NCBI GenBank assembly: GCA_965250025.1
Contig: OZ252283.1
Span: forward strand, 2,108,001 to 2,172,000
DNA from: CBDDLD01 sp965250025
GTDB lineage: Bacteria > Bacteroidota > Bacteroidia > Flavobacteriales > Flavobacteriaceae
Length of the DNA: 64,000 bases
Direction: 5' to 3'
The position numbers and the translations under genes were made by a program. This document shows, one piece after another, positions 53,391 through 61,563 of the stretch; positions within the stretch are counted from its first letter, which is position 1, and each line of letters opens with the position of its first letter. Below the pieces are notes generated by a model. That model was not told where the DNA came from and did no database searches. It worked only from the letters and a program-made list of their open reading frames with translations.

Positions 53391-54036
53391 AGCTCTTTTT
53401 ATCACCTAATTTTTTTGCAGGCGTTCCTAGATATACACCCCAGGCTTCTGTCTTTTGTTTGGTTAAACACGCACCCATTGATAGTAATGTCCCTTCTGCA
53501 ATATGCGAATAATCTCTGATAGTAGCATTAACACCAAAGAAACAATACGATTCTATAATACAATGACCAGACATAACCACATGCGATGTAAAAAATACAT
53601 GATCTTTAATTTCACCGTGATGTCCTATATGATTGCCACTCCATAGTACTACATTATTGCCAATCTTTGTAAATGGTTGAATGGTATTATCTTCTAAAAT
53701 AAAACAATTCTCTCCTATTTCATTATCAAAGATTGTTGCTTTAGAACTCACATAACTAATAAATGTATACCCCAGAGTTTTTCCTCTTTGATAAACAGAT
53801 GCCCTTAGTTTGTTCATCCCTTTTCCAGTCATTGGTGCAAATAAACAATAGTCTTCTTTTGGATATTCTTTTTCTATGACTTCAAAATCAATTACCGGCA
53901 AACCTTTAAAAGTATCTACTGTTCTGTATTCGCGGTCAACCGTAAAAGCCACAACATTATGTTCAGAATCATTTTCCAGATAATAATGCGCTAACTCTGC
54001 AGTATCCAATAATCCAAAAATCACTATATCTGCCAT
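53377..54036 (-). CDS. Hexapeptide sugar acyltransferase (NeuD/PglD-like)
   Basis: A 219-residue enzyme: N-terminal Rossmann-like domain (DIVIFGLLDTAELAHYYLEN) and C-terminal left-handed beta-helix (ENCFILEDNTIQPFTKIGNN; HIGHHGEIKDHVFFTSHVVM) with active-site His in NHIGHHGE. This two-domain layout is that of NeuD/PglD acetyl- or acyltransferases acting on amino sugars. Next to a WbqC gene and a DegT aminotransferase, it probably acylates the 4-amino sugar made by the latter. Confidence 0.85.
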   Translation of the reverse strand: MADIVIFGLLDTAELAHYYLENDSEHNVVAFTVDREYRTVDTFKGLPVIDFEVIEKEYPKEDYCLFAPMTGKGMNKLRASVYQRGKTLGYTFISYVSSKATIFDNEIGENCFILEDNTIQPFTKIGNNVVLWSGNHIGHHGEIKDHVFFTSHVVMSGHCIIESYCFFGVNATIRDYSHIAEGTLLSMGACLTKQKTEAWGVYLGTPAKKLGDKKSYDLY

Positions 54037-54037
54037 A

Positions 54038-54742
54038 CTATATAAGTTTATATGAGTTTAAAAATTGTCGAATGGTTGATTTATCATTAAACATGATAAC
54101 ATCTATTATAGATAAGTTTGGTATAAAATCATTTTTATACTGTTTATATGATATAGGAGTACTTTCGATAAAGTTTAGCAACAAGCCATGTTGTATAAAT
54201 CTATCTTTACTGTAAAGCTCCGTTCCTCCTATCGGATTAATGTATACCGTTGCATTCTCTTTATTGGAAATCGTCATTAATCTGGTTTCTTTTTCTTGTC
54301 CCATAGAATCGAAATGTTCGGTAGAACTTATTGCCCATTTTGTGTCTATATCTAAATATGAAGCTATAAATTTAACACTTGATATAGACAAATCAGCAAT
54401 GGTTATGCTCCTATCTTCTTCTATAAAATTTTTCATAAGCGGGAAAAATGCTTCATAGAAAGGCGCTTTTTTATATGCAAACTCTATAGTTCTTAAGAAT
54501 ATCGTTTTTGCTTTTGTATCAAAACTGAGTGCTATTTCATTGATGCGCTTATTCTGACTAATATTTTTACACGGTATTGTAAATACATGTTTTTGATCGT
54601 TTATTAGTAAGGCATTTCTATTGATATATCCTTTTTTTATAAAATTAACATCATCATAAAACACAAATTTATCTACTGCATTTATCAGTTGAAAATACCC
54701 TATATAAGGAAATACATAAGGTTGCATGATGGCTAACTTCAT
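54038..54742 (-). CDS. WbqC family protein
   Basis: A 234-residue protein of the WbqC family: KLAIMQPYVFPYIGYFQLIN at the N-terminus, FYDDVNFIKKGYINRN, and YINPIGGTELYSKDRF later. The family is common in polysaccharide clusters, often beside amino-sugar aminotransferases, and is suspected to act on glycine/formyl-type modifications or amino-sugar acylation. The exact reaction is not established. The gene overlaps the DegT gene by 4 bases and leaves one base before the acyltransferase. Confidence 0.9.
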   Translation of the reverse strand: MKLAIMQPYVFPYIGYFQLINAVDKFVFYDDVNFIKKGYINRNALLINDQKHVFTIPCKNISQNKRINEIALSFDTKAKTIFLRTIEFAYKKAPFYEAFFPLMKNFIEEDRSITIADLSISSVKFIASYLDIDTKWAISSTEHFDSMGQEKETRLMTISNKENATVYINPIGGTELYSKDRFIQHGLLLNFIESTPISYKQYKNDFIPNLSIIDVIMFNDKSTIRQFLNSYKLI

Positions 54743-55812
54743 AATGCACTTTTAATTAATGAAACGATTTTTTGGACATCTCCTTCTGATAAATCATGAT
54801 ACAATGGCAAGCACAGGATCCGATTAGCAATATCTTCAGAAACAGGACATTCCTGATCGTTGAGATAAGGAAGTTTGTTTAGGCTGGGATAGAAATAGCG
54901 CCTCGCATATATCTTATCGTTTTTAAGCGTTTCTAATATGCTATATAGTTGCGCTTCATTTTCAAAAATAACCGGATAATAGCTATAATTCCATTCGGTT
55001 TCTTCTCTGATATTAATCAGTCCTAAGTTTGTGTTTTTAAATCCTTTATTATAAGTTTCTACTATGGTTTTTCTACGCTCTAATATGTCTTCCATATGAG
55101 GTAGTATTGCCAAGCCCATGGCAGCTTGTAATTCGCTCATTTTTGCATTGATCCCTAATCCTTGGAATGCCTCTTTGCCTTTATGTCCAAAATTATGATG
55201 AAAGAATATTTGCTCTTCAATGGCTTCATTATTTGCAAATATGGCTCCACCCTCTCCGGTGTGAAATAGTTTTGTAGCATGAAAACTTGTAGTACTTATA
55301 TCTCCATAATTAAATACGGAGCGCCCCTTGTATGTAACTCCAAAACAATGTGCTGCATCATATATTACTTTCAGCCCGTAACGTTTTGAAATATTGTCTA
55401 TAACTTCAAGATTACATGGATTACCAAAAACATGAGTAGCTAATATTGCTGATGTTTGTGGTGTTATTGCTGCTTCAATTTGAGTTTCATCTATGGTTAA
55501 AAATTTTGGATCGATATCTACAAACACAGGTTTACAATGTTCCCATACTATACTGCTTACTGTTGCGACATAACTAAACGGCGTGGTAATTACTTCTCCT
55601 TTTAAATCTAGAACTTTAATAGCTATTTGTAATGGCAAGGTACCATTGGTCATTGCCAAAAGGTGAGATACGCCAAGATATTTTTTTAGTTCAGTCTCTA
55701 GTTCATTAACTAAAACACCGCGATTGGTTATCCAGTTTTGCGACCAGGCACGCTCTAAAATGGCCGTATACGCTTCATAGGGAGGTAAAAATGTTTTAGT
55801 TACGTTTATCAT
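54739..55812 (-). CDS. DegT/DnrJ/EryC1/StrS-family sugar aminotransferase
   Basis: A 357-residue PLP-dependent aminotransferase acting on a nucleotide-linked keto sugar. The PLP Lys lies in SFHATKLFHTGEGGAIFAN, with AAHCFGVTYKG and FGHKGKEAFQGLGINAKMSE as further family segments. It would install an amino group at C4 or C3, and the adjacent WbqC and acyltransferase genes fit N-acylation afterwards. No sugar 4,6-dehydratase is visible in the window, so the keto substrate must come from elsewhere or from the epimerase/dehydratase at 44537. Confidence 0.9.
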   Translation of the reverse strand: MINVTKTFLPPYEAYTAILERAWSQNWITNRGVLVNELETELKKYLGVSHLLAMTNGTLPLQIAIKVLDLKGEVITTPFSYVATVSSIVWEHCKPVFVDIDPKFLTIDETQIEAAITPQTSAILATHVFGNPCNLEVIDNISKRYGLKVIYDAAHCFGVTYKGRSVFNYGDISTTSFHATKLFHTGEGGAIFANNEAIEEQIFFHHNFGHKGKEAFQGLGINAKMSELQAAMGLAILPHMEDILERRKTIVETYNKGFKNTNLGLINIREETEWNYSYYPVIFENEAQLYSILETLKNDKIYARRYFYPSLNKLPYLNDQECPVSEDIANRILCLPLYHDLSEGDVQKIVSLIKSAL

Positions 55813-56447
55813 TTAATATCACTGGTTTTATTTTCCCATGGAAATGCTTCATACAAAGGTTTCTTACCTAAGAAATCGCATAACTTCAAATAAGCATCTT
55901 TATGAGATACATTTAAAACAAGTAGATTGTCCTTATATCTAAAATAGTCTATTATTGATGCATTATGATCATTATAATAAGCTTTTAGAATGGTTTCGTC
56001 ATAGGGATCATCCTCTTCTGTAAAACCATAAACCTTTTGGCGAACATTCCATACGTAGCCTTTATACCTGTAGGCTGCATTCTTTAAATCTTCAACAGTC
56101 GGAATTCGTTCTCCTTTAGCGAAACGCTTGCTATGAAATGTTTTAAAAGAATTGAACCATTGCTCATCCGAATCTCTAATGGTTAAAACAAACTTAGCAT
56201 TGGGATAAGCTTGATCTAAAGCCATATAAGTATACTTAAAACAAAACGGCGCATCCTGAAAGGCTTCTGCTGATCGACAAAACTTTACAATGGTCTTAAA
56301 ATCTCGCTTTGCATAAGCCTCTATCAGTAACTCTCCTTTAGCCTGATCTCCCAGTTTATACCCAAGATCTTTCAAAGCTTTCTCTAAAGATGTGGTTCCT
56401 GTTTTTCCGGTACCTATACAGAATATTTTGGATCTCTTATTTAACAT
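55809..56447 (-). CDS. Small sulfotransferase
   Basis: A 212-residue protein. IFCIGTGKTGTTSLEKALKD is the PAPS-binding P-loop-like motif of sulfotransferases, and FVLTIRDSDEQWFNSFKTFH is the 3'-phosphate motif. It resembles the family found in polysaccharide loci of marine bacteria. It overlaps the aminotransferase gene by 4 bases. The sulfate acceptor is unknown. Together with the protein at 51394, it suggests a sulfated glycan. Confidence 0.85.
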   Translation of the reverse strand: MLNKRSKIFCIGTGKTGTTSLEKALKDLGYKLGDQAKGELLIEAYAKRDFKTIVKFCRSAEAFQDAPFCFKYTYMALDQAYPNAKFVLTIRDSDEQWFNSFKTFHSKRFAKGERIPTVEDLKNAAYRYKGYVWNVRQKVYGFTEEDDPYDETILKAYYNDHNASIIDYFRYKDNLLVLNVSHKDAYLKLCDFLGKKPLYEAFPWENKTSDIK

Positions 56448-56448
56448 A

Positions 56449-57729
56449 CTACTGTTTTTCCCAATCTAATTTAATTCTTAATGGCGTTCTGCTTTTGCCC
56501 ATCCATTTCCCTAGTGCCTTTTTATCCTCAACGATCATAAATGATATAATATCATCTAATCTGGCGATGATCTTTTTTTCGTTTTCTACAAATAATACAT
56601 TGACATAAAAGTCCTGAATATTGAAAAAATTTGCCGGAAATTTGACCTTATGAGTTATTTCCCCCTCTTGTGAGGAATTATTGAATGTTGCGTCCATACC
56701 ACTACCTGTGGTTAATACGTAATTACCATTAGAGGATTTTAATTGTATGGTTGTATCTATTTTAGCATTTGGATCCAGTTTATCGAACGTTATTATAAAT
56801 TCTACTTCGTCAGTAGCTTCAATGGGATCTTCATAAGCCTTATTTATAGCTTTTATACCAACCGATCGTAATTTGAATTTATTGGCTACTTTGTGCCTTT
56901 CATCATAGACCTTATAATTTTGGATATCGTTTAAAGAATCCATTTTCAAATAAAAGTCAACAGCAGAAGTTACATCACTGTTATATACGAGTGCCCCATT
57001 TTCAAGAACGATAGCTCTGGTACACAGACTCTTTACTGCTGCCATATTATGGCTTACAAACAATACTGTTCTGCCTTCTCCTCTTGAGATATCTTGCATT
57101 TTACCTACGGCTTTCTTCTGAAACTCAGCATCACCAACGGCTAATACTTCATCAACAACTAAAATATCGGGTTCTAAATGTGCTGCTACTGCAAATGCCA
57201 AGCGTACCCGCATACCACTACTGTAACGTTTTACAGGTGTATCTATATAGCGCGCACAACCACTAAAATCAATAATTTCTTCTTCTTTTCGACGTATTTC
57301 TGCTTTAGTCATACCCAAAATTGCACCATTAAGATAGATATTCTCTCGTCCGGTCATTTCTGGATGAAACCCTGTTCCCACTTCTAACAATGATGCTATT
57401 CGCCCTTTTGTTTTTATTATGCCTTTGGTTGGACTGGTGACTCTTGATAATATTTTTAGCAGTGTTGATTTTCCTGCACCATTTTTTCCAATAATTCCCA
57501 AAACTTCTCCACGTTTCACTTCAAAATTGATATCGTTCAAAGCCCATACATAATCACTATGACCTTTAGTGCTTCTGTCATTGGTTTCTCCCACCTTTAA
57601 AAACGGGTCTTCTTTACCTCTTAAACGGTACCACCAACGGTTAAGGTCATGACTTATAGTTCCAGTTCCTATAACACCTAATCGGTACTGTTTGGCTATA
57701 TGTTCTGCTTTTAATATGACCTCTGACAT
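56449..57729 (-). CDS. Polysaccharide ABC transporter ATPase, Wzt-type with C-terminal domain
   Basis: A 426-residue ATPase. Residues 1-250 form the nucleotide-binding domain: Walker A GKNGAGKSTLLK, signature YSSGMRVRLAFAVAA, Walker B ILVVDEVLAVGD and switch FVSHNM. The remaining ~170 residues are a beta-rich Wzt C-terminal domain (VEFIITFDKLDPNAKIDTTI), which in Wzt recognises the capped end of the O-polysaccharide. Its presence suggests a chain-terminating cap. The permease gene lies one base upstream. Confidence 0.95.
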   Translation of the reverse strand: MSEVILKAEHIAKQYRLGVIGTGTISHDLNRWWYRLRGKEDPFLKVGETNDRSTKGHSDYVWALNDINFEVKRGEVLGIIGKNGAGKSTLLKILSRVTSPTKGIIKTKGRIASLLEVGTGFHPEMTGRENIYLNGAILGMTKAEIRRKEEEIIDFSGCARYIDTPVKRYSSGMRVRLAFAVAAHLEPDILVVDEVLAVGDAEFQKKAVGKMQDISRGEGRTVLFVSHNMAAVKSLCTRAIVLENGALVYNSDVTSAVDFYLKMDSLNDIQNYKVYDERHKVANKFKLRSVGIKAINKAYEDPIEATDEVEFIITFDKLDPNAKIDTTIQLKSSNGNYVLTTGSGMDATFNNSSQEGEITHKVKFPANFFNIQDFYVNVLFVENEKKIIARLDDIISFMIVEDKKALGKWMGKSRTPLRIKLDWEKQ

Positions 57730-57730
57730 G

Positions 57731-58600
57731 TTATACTGTATCTATAAATTGTTTTTCTGTTCTATTAAATACAACCAACCCTATCAGAAAAACACCGGAT
57801 GAAATTATAAACGTGCTCAAAAAACCGGTCCAGCTAAAAGTTCCTGTATTTAATAGCATTACTCTGAAGCCTTCAATAATTTGTGTTAAAGGATTGTATT
57901 CTACCAATGATGAAACTAATGGCGGAAACTTCTTTTCTGCTTCTGACAATGGGTAAGGTACTGCAGATACATACATTAAGAGTTGTACTCCAAAACCTAC
58001 CAACACTGTAAGATCTTTGTATTTAGTAGTCATCGACGAAATGATCATTCCTAAGCCTAATCCCAACAATCCCATCATTACAATATATACTGGAAATAGT
58101 GAAATCAATTCTAAATTTATTGAACCAGATTTTCCCTGTATGTAAAAAAATATATAGAAGCCTGTGAACACAAGCAATTGGATCCCAAACTTCAATAAAT
58201 TGGATATGGTGACAGACATTGGCATAATGACTCTAGGAAAGTACACCTTTCCAAAAATATTTTGATTTTTTGTAAACGTGTTGGACGTTCCTGTAAGGCA
58301 CTCCTTGAAATAATTCCATGCGGTGATACCTGCCAAGTTAAACAAGTACGGATCTATACTCCCTGTTTCTATCTGTCCTAAATTGTTAAATATAAGTGTA
58401 AATATTACCGAAGTAAATAACGGTTGGATGATATACCACAACGGCCCAAGAATAGTTTGCTTATAGAGTGTAATAATGTCTCGCTTAACAAAAAGAAAAA
58501 GCAAATCCCTGTAACGCCAAATCTCATTAAAATTGAAGGCAACAAGGCTTTTCTTAGCAGAAATCGTATATAGCCATTTGTCCTCTGATGTGGAATTCAA
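57731..58600 (-). CDS. Polysaccharide ABC transporter permease, Wzm-type (TTG start)
   Basis: A 289-residue membrane protein of the ABC-2 type with six helices; DLLFLFVKRDIITLYKQTIL and PLWYIIQPLFTSVIF are the typical start of Wzm/KpsM-like permeases. It exports the completed lipid-linked glycan across the inner membrane. The only plausible start is TTG at 58600: no ATG lies in frame before the first helix, and an in-frame TAG stop sits upstream. It follows the epimerase gene after 66 bp. Confidence 0.93.
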   Translation of the reverse strand: MNSTSEDKWLYTISAKKSLVAFNFNEIWRYRDLLFLFVKRDIITLYKQTILGPLWYIIQPLFTSVIFTLIFNNLGQIETGSIDPYLFNLAGITAWNYFKECLTGTSNTFTKNQNIFGKVYFPRVIMPMSVTISNLLKFGIQLLVFTGFYIFFYIQGKSGSINLELISLFPVYIVMMGLLGLGLGMIISSMTTKYKDLTVLVGFGVQLLMYVSAVPYPLSEAEKKFPPLVSSLVEYNPLTQIIEGFRVMLLNTGTFSWTGFLSTFIISSGVFLIGLVVFNRTEKQFIDTV

Positions 58601-58666
58601 ATTAGTTAGATTTAGTTGATGCTAATATACCAATTATTAGCTATTCCCCTAAAAATACAATATATA

Positions 58667-59653
58667 TTAATGGCTAGGATTAAAGTAATCCCAGGTAATT
58701 TTCAAACCTTCTCTTACAGTATACTTAGGTTCGTACCCTAGTAATTCTTTTGCTTTGGATATATTTGCCAGAGAATCTCTTACATCGCCCTGTCTGGGTG
58801 GCCCATAAATCGCTTTGAGTTCCGAATCAGCAGCTTGGCATAGTGAATCCCATAAATAATTGACACTAATTCTTTCGCCACATGCTACGTTGAACACTTC
58901 GTTTGCCGCTTCCTTTGACGCAAAAAACCCTCTAACATTGGCTTGAACTGCATTATCTACAAAAGTAAAGTCTCGAGTTTGCTCGCCATCACCATTGATC
59001 TTTGCCGGCTTATTGTCTTTTAATGCCTGCATAAATAACGGAATTACCGCAGCATAAGCCCCATTAGGACTTTGTTTTGGCCCAAAAACATTAAAGTATC
59101 TCAAGCCGATAACGTCTGTGTCATATGTTTTACCAAAAACATCTGCATAAAGCTCATTAACATATTTTGTAACCGCATAAGGTGATAATGGTTTCCCAAT
59201 CTGCGCTTCCACTTTAGGCAATGTTTTACTATCTCCATAAGTAGAACTCGATGCGGCATACACCATACGTTTAACTGATGGGCTTTCTTTCAATGCTATC
59301 ATCATGTTTAAAAACCCTGATATGTTTACAGCATTGGTAGTTCCGGGATCGTTAATTGAGCGTGGCACAGAGCCTAAAGCAGCCTGATGCGAGACATAAT
59401 CCATACCTTCCATAGCTTTAACACATGTCTCTAAATCTCTAATATCGCCTTCCATAAGCTCAAATGCAGGGTTGGTATGAAATGCTGTAAGGTTTTCGCG
59501 ATAACCATTTGAAAAATTATCGAGAACACGTACTTTTTTGGCGTTGTATTTTAATAAATATTCTACGAGATTAGAGCCGATAAACCCCCCGCCTCCAGTA
59601 ACCAAAAAGCTATAATTTGAAAGGTCTTGGGTATGATATTGATTGGTATACAT
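58667..59653 (-). CDS. UDP-HexNAc C4-epimerase, WbpP/TviC-type
   Basis: A 328-residue extended SDR enzyme: GGGGFIGSNLVEYLL, HQAALGSVPRSINDPGTTN, YAVTKYVNELYADVFG (Y-x3-K) and FNVFGPKQSPNGAYAAVIPL. The segment LGSVPRSINDP is diagnostic of the UDP-GlcNAc/UDP-GlcNAcA epimerase group (WbpP, TviC). Paired with the TviB-like dehydrogenase one base upstream, it would produce UDP-GalNAcA. Confidence 0.93.
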   Translation of the reverse strand: MYTNQYHTQDLSNYSFLVTGGGGFIGSNLVEYLLKYNAKKVRVLDNFSNGYRENLTAFHTNPAFELMEGDIRDLETCVKAMEGMDYVSHQAALGSVPRSINDPGTTNAVNISGFLNMMIALKESPSVKRMVYAASSSTYGDSKTLPKVEAQIGKPLSPYAVTKYVNELYADVFGKTYDTDVIGLRYFNVFGPKQSPNGAYAAVIPLFMQALKDNKPAKINGDGEQTRDFTFVDNAVQANVRGFFASKEAANEVFNVACGERISVNYLWDSLCQAADSELKAIYGPPRQGDVRDSLANISKAKELLGYEPKYTVREGLKITWDYFNPSH

Positions 59654-59654
59654 A

Positions 59655-60950
59655 TTATAAACGTGCGTCTACTTGTTGTTTTGGTAATAAGGATTTCACA
59701 TCAAAAATAACACCTTCATTAGCTTTTAGGGCATTCATATCCAAGCTTAAAAATTCCTTATGAGATACAGCCAATATAATGGCTTCATAGTCTGATTTTA
59801 ACTCTCCCTCAGCGGTAATGAGATCAAAATCATATTCATGTTTTACTTCTGCTTTTGAAGCCCAAGGATCATATACATCTACGTTGACATGATACGATTC
59901 TAACTCTTTTATGATGTCTATAACTCTTGAATTTCTGATATCTGGACAGTTTTCTTTAAAAGTAATCCCTAATACTAAAGCGTTGGCACCTTTGATTGTT
60001 GCACCTTTATTGATCATCATTTTCACAGTTTCCTGAGCCACATAACTTCCCATGCTGTCATTCATCTTTCTCCCTGCTAAAATAATCTCCGGGTTGTATC
60101 CGGATTCAATGGCTTTTTGAGCTAAATAATACGGATCTACACCTATACAGTGCCCGCCTACTAACCCAGGTGTAAACTTCAAAAAATTCCATTTGGTTCC
60201 TGCGGCTTCCAATACCGCCTGAGTATCTATATCCAAAAGTCTGAAAATCTTAGAGAGTTCATTCACAAAGGCAATATTGATGTCACGCTGTGAATTTTCA
60301 ATCACCTTAGCCGCTTCCGCCACTTTAATTGAAGGTGCCAAATGCGTTCCTGCTGTAATGACCTTTTTATATAGTTCATTTACTTTTTCAGCAATCTCAG
60401 GTGTAGAACCAGAAGTAACTTTCAAAATCTTGGTTACCGTATGCTTCTTATCCCCCGGATTAATACGTTCCGGAGAGTATCCTGCATAAAAATCCGTATT
60501 AAAAACTAATCCTGAATGTTCTTCAAGTATTGGCACGCATATATCTTCAGTTACCCCAGGATATACAGTAGATTCGTAAATAACGATATCGTCTTTAGAC
60601 AGTACTTTTCCTACCGTTTCACTAGCTTTGACCAGTGGCGTAAATACAGGCTTGTTTAAAGCATCTGTTGGTGTTGGCACAGTAACTATGTAAACATTGG
60701 CTTTAGCTATAGCTTCGGATTGGTTGGTAATATACAGACCTTGTTCTGCATTGATGTCGTTTGTTAACACAGACTTAAGATCTTCATTTTCAACCTCTAA
60801 AGTCTTGTCTTCTCCTGACTGCAATTCACTAACGCGTTCTACGTTAATGTCAAAACCTATGACAAAAAATTGTTTGGCAAACTCAACCGCTAATGGTAAG
60901 CCAACATAGCCTAAGCCTATAATTGCAATTCTATCTTTAGAGTGTGTCAT
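59655..60950 (-). CDS. tviB: UDP-N-acetyl-hexosamine 6-dehydrogenase, TviB/WbpO-type
   Basis: A 431-residue NAD-dependent nucleotide-sugar dehydrogenase that oxidises C6 of a UDP-HexNAc to a uronic acid. The Rossmann motif is GLGYVGLPLAVEFA, followed by YESTVYPGVTEDICVPIL, KVAEAAKVIENSQRDINIAF and the catalytic Cys in GLVGGHCIGVDPYYLAQKA, then GITFKENCPDIRNSRVIDII. This group acts on UDP-GlcNAc or UDP-GalNAc rather than UDP-Glc. It overlaps the priming transferase gene by 4 bases and precedes its partner epimerase. Confidence 0.94.
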   Translation of the reverse strand: MTHSKDRIAIIGLGYVGLPLAVEFAKQFFVIGFDINVERVSELQSGEDKTLEVENEDLKSVLTNDINAEQGLYITNQSEAIAKANVYIVTVPTPTDALNKPVFTPLVKASETVGKVLSKDDIVIYESTVYPGVTEDICVPILEEHSGLVFNTDFYAGYSPERINPGDKKHTVTKILKVTSGSTPEIAEKVNELYKKVITAGTHLAPSIKVAEAAKVIENSQRDINIAFVNELSKIFRLLDIDTQAVLEAAGTKWNFLKFTPGLVGGHCIGVDPYYLAQKAIESGYNPEIILAGRKMNDSMGSYVAQETVKMMINKGATIKGANALVLGITFKENCPDIRNSRVIDIIKELESYHVNVDVYDPWASKAEVKHEYDFDLITAEGELKSDYEAIILAVSHKEFLSLDMNALKANEGVIFDVKSLLPKQQVDARL

Positions 60951-61540
60951 CTATTGAATATGGATTTAAAAATGAGAATCAAATCTAAATAAAAACTGTA
61001 ATTTTCTACATACTTTCTATTTATTTTCACCTTATCTACCCAAATAATCGTTCTATTGTAGGTTTCAGGATCATCTTGCTGAGCAAGAAGGGTTTCCTCA
61101 TTTTTATACTTCAGTGTTGCTTCTCCTGTAATTCCTGGCTTTACCATTAATACCAATCGGTCATCACCCATAAGTATATCTGCAAATCCCGGCACATCAG
61201 GTCTTGGACCCACAAAACTCATATCCCCTTTTATAACATTAAATAGTTGAGGCAGTTCATCTAATTTAGTTCGCCTCAAGAACAAACCCAATTGGGTAGC
61301 ACTTTTTTCCAAATGCCCTAACTGATGGACTTCATTTTTCAAGGTTTTAAGCTTGAAAATCTTAAATAATCTCCCATTTTGTCCTACACGCCACTGTGAA
61401 AAAATACCCCAGCTTTTTGTATCTAGAGTTGACAATAGTGTAAGAACAATGATCGGTAAAATTAAAAATGGAAGCAGTAGGATTGCCAATACAACATCAA
61501 AACAACGTTTAACTTTAAGTTCGGTTCTGGTAATCAACAC
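60947..61540 (-). CDS. Small priming sugar transferase (PglC-like; GTG start)
   Basis: A 197-residue monotopic phosphoglycosyl transferase with one N-terminal membrane segment (about 12-36) and the catalytic domain FKLKTLKNEVHQLG, RRTKLDELPQLFNVIKGDM, GPRPDVPGFADI and VKPGITGEA. It starts a polyprenyl-linked glycan. No ATG is available; GTG at 61540 or TTG at 61537 serves as start. The full-length priming enzyme at 30532 is the second initiator of the locus. The kinase gene lies 23 bp upstream. Confidence 0.9.
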   Translation of the reverse strand: MLITRTELKVKRCFDVVLAILLLPFLILPIIVLTLLSTLDTKSWGIFSQWRVGQNGRLFKIFKLKTLKNEVHQLGHLEKSATQLGLFLRRTKLDELPQLFNVIKGDMSFVGPRPDVPGFADILMGDDRLVLMVKPGITGEATLKYKNEETLLAQQDDPETYNRTIIWVDKVKINRKYVENYSFYLDLILIFKSIFNR

Positions 61541-61563
61541 ATTATGATTTAATAGTTTTTCAA

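Noticed and set aside
57084..57387. Plus-strand open frames rich in Cys and Tyr over the Wzt gene
   Set aside because: They are antisense to the conserved ATPase signature and Walker B region and have no independent support.
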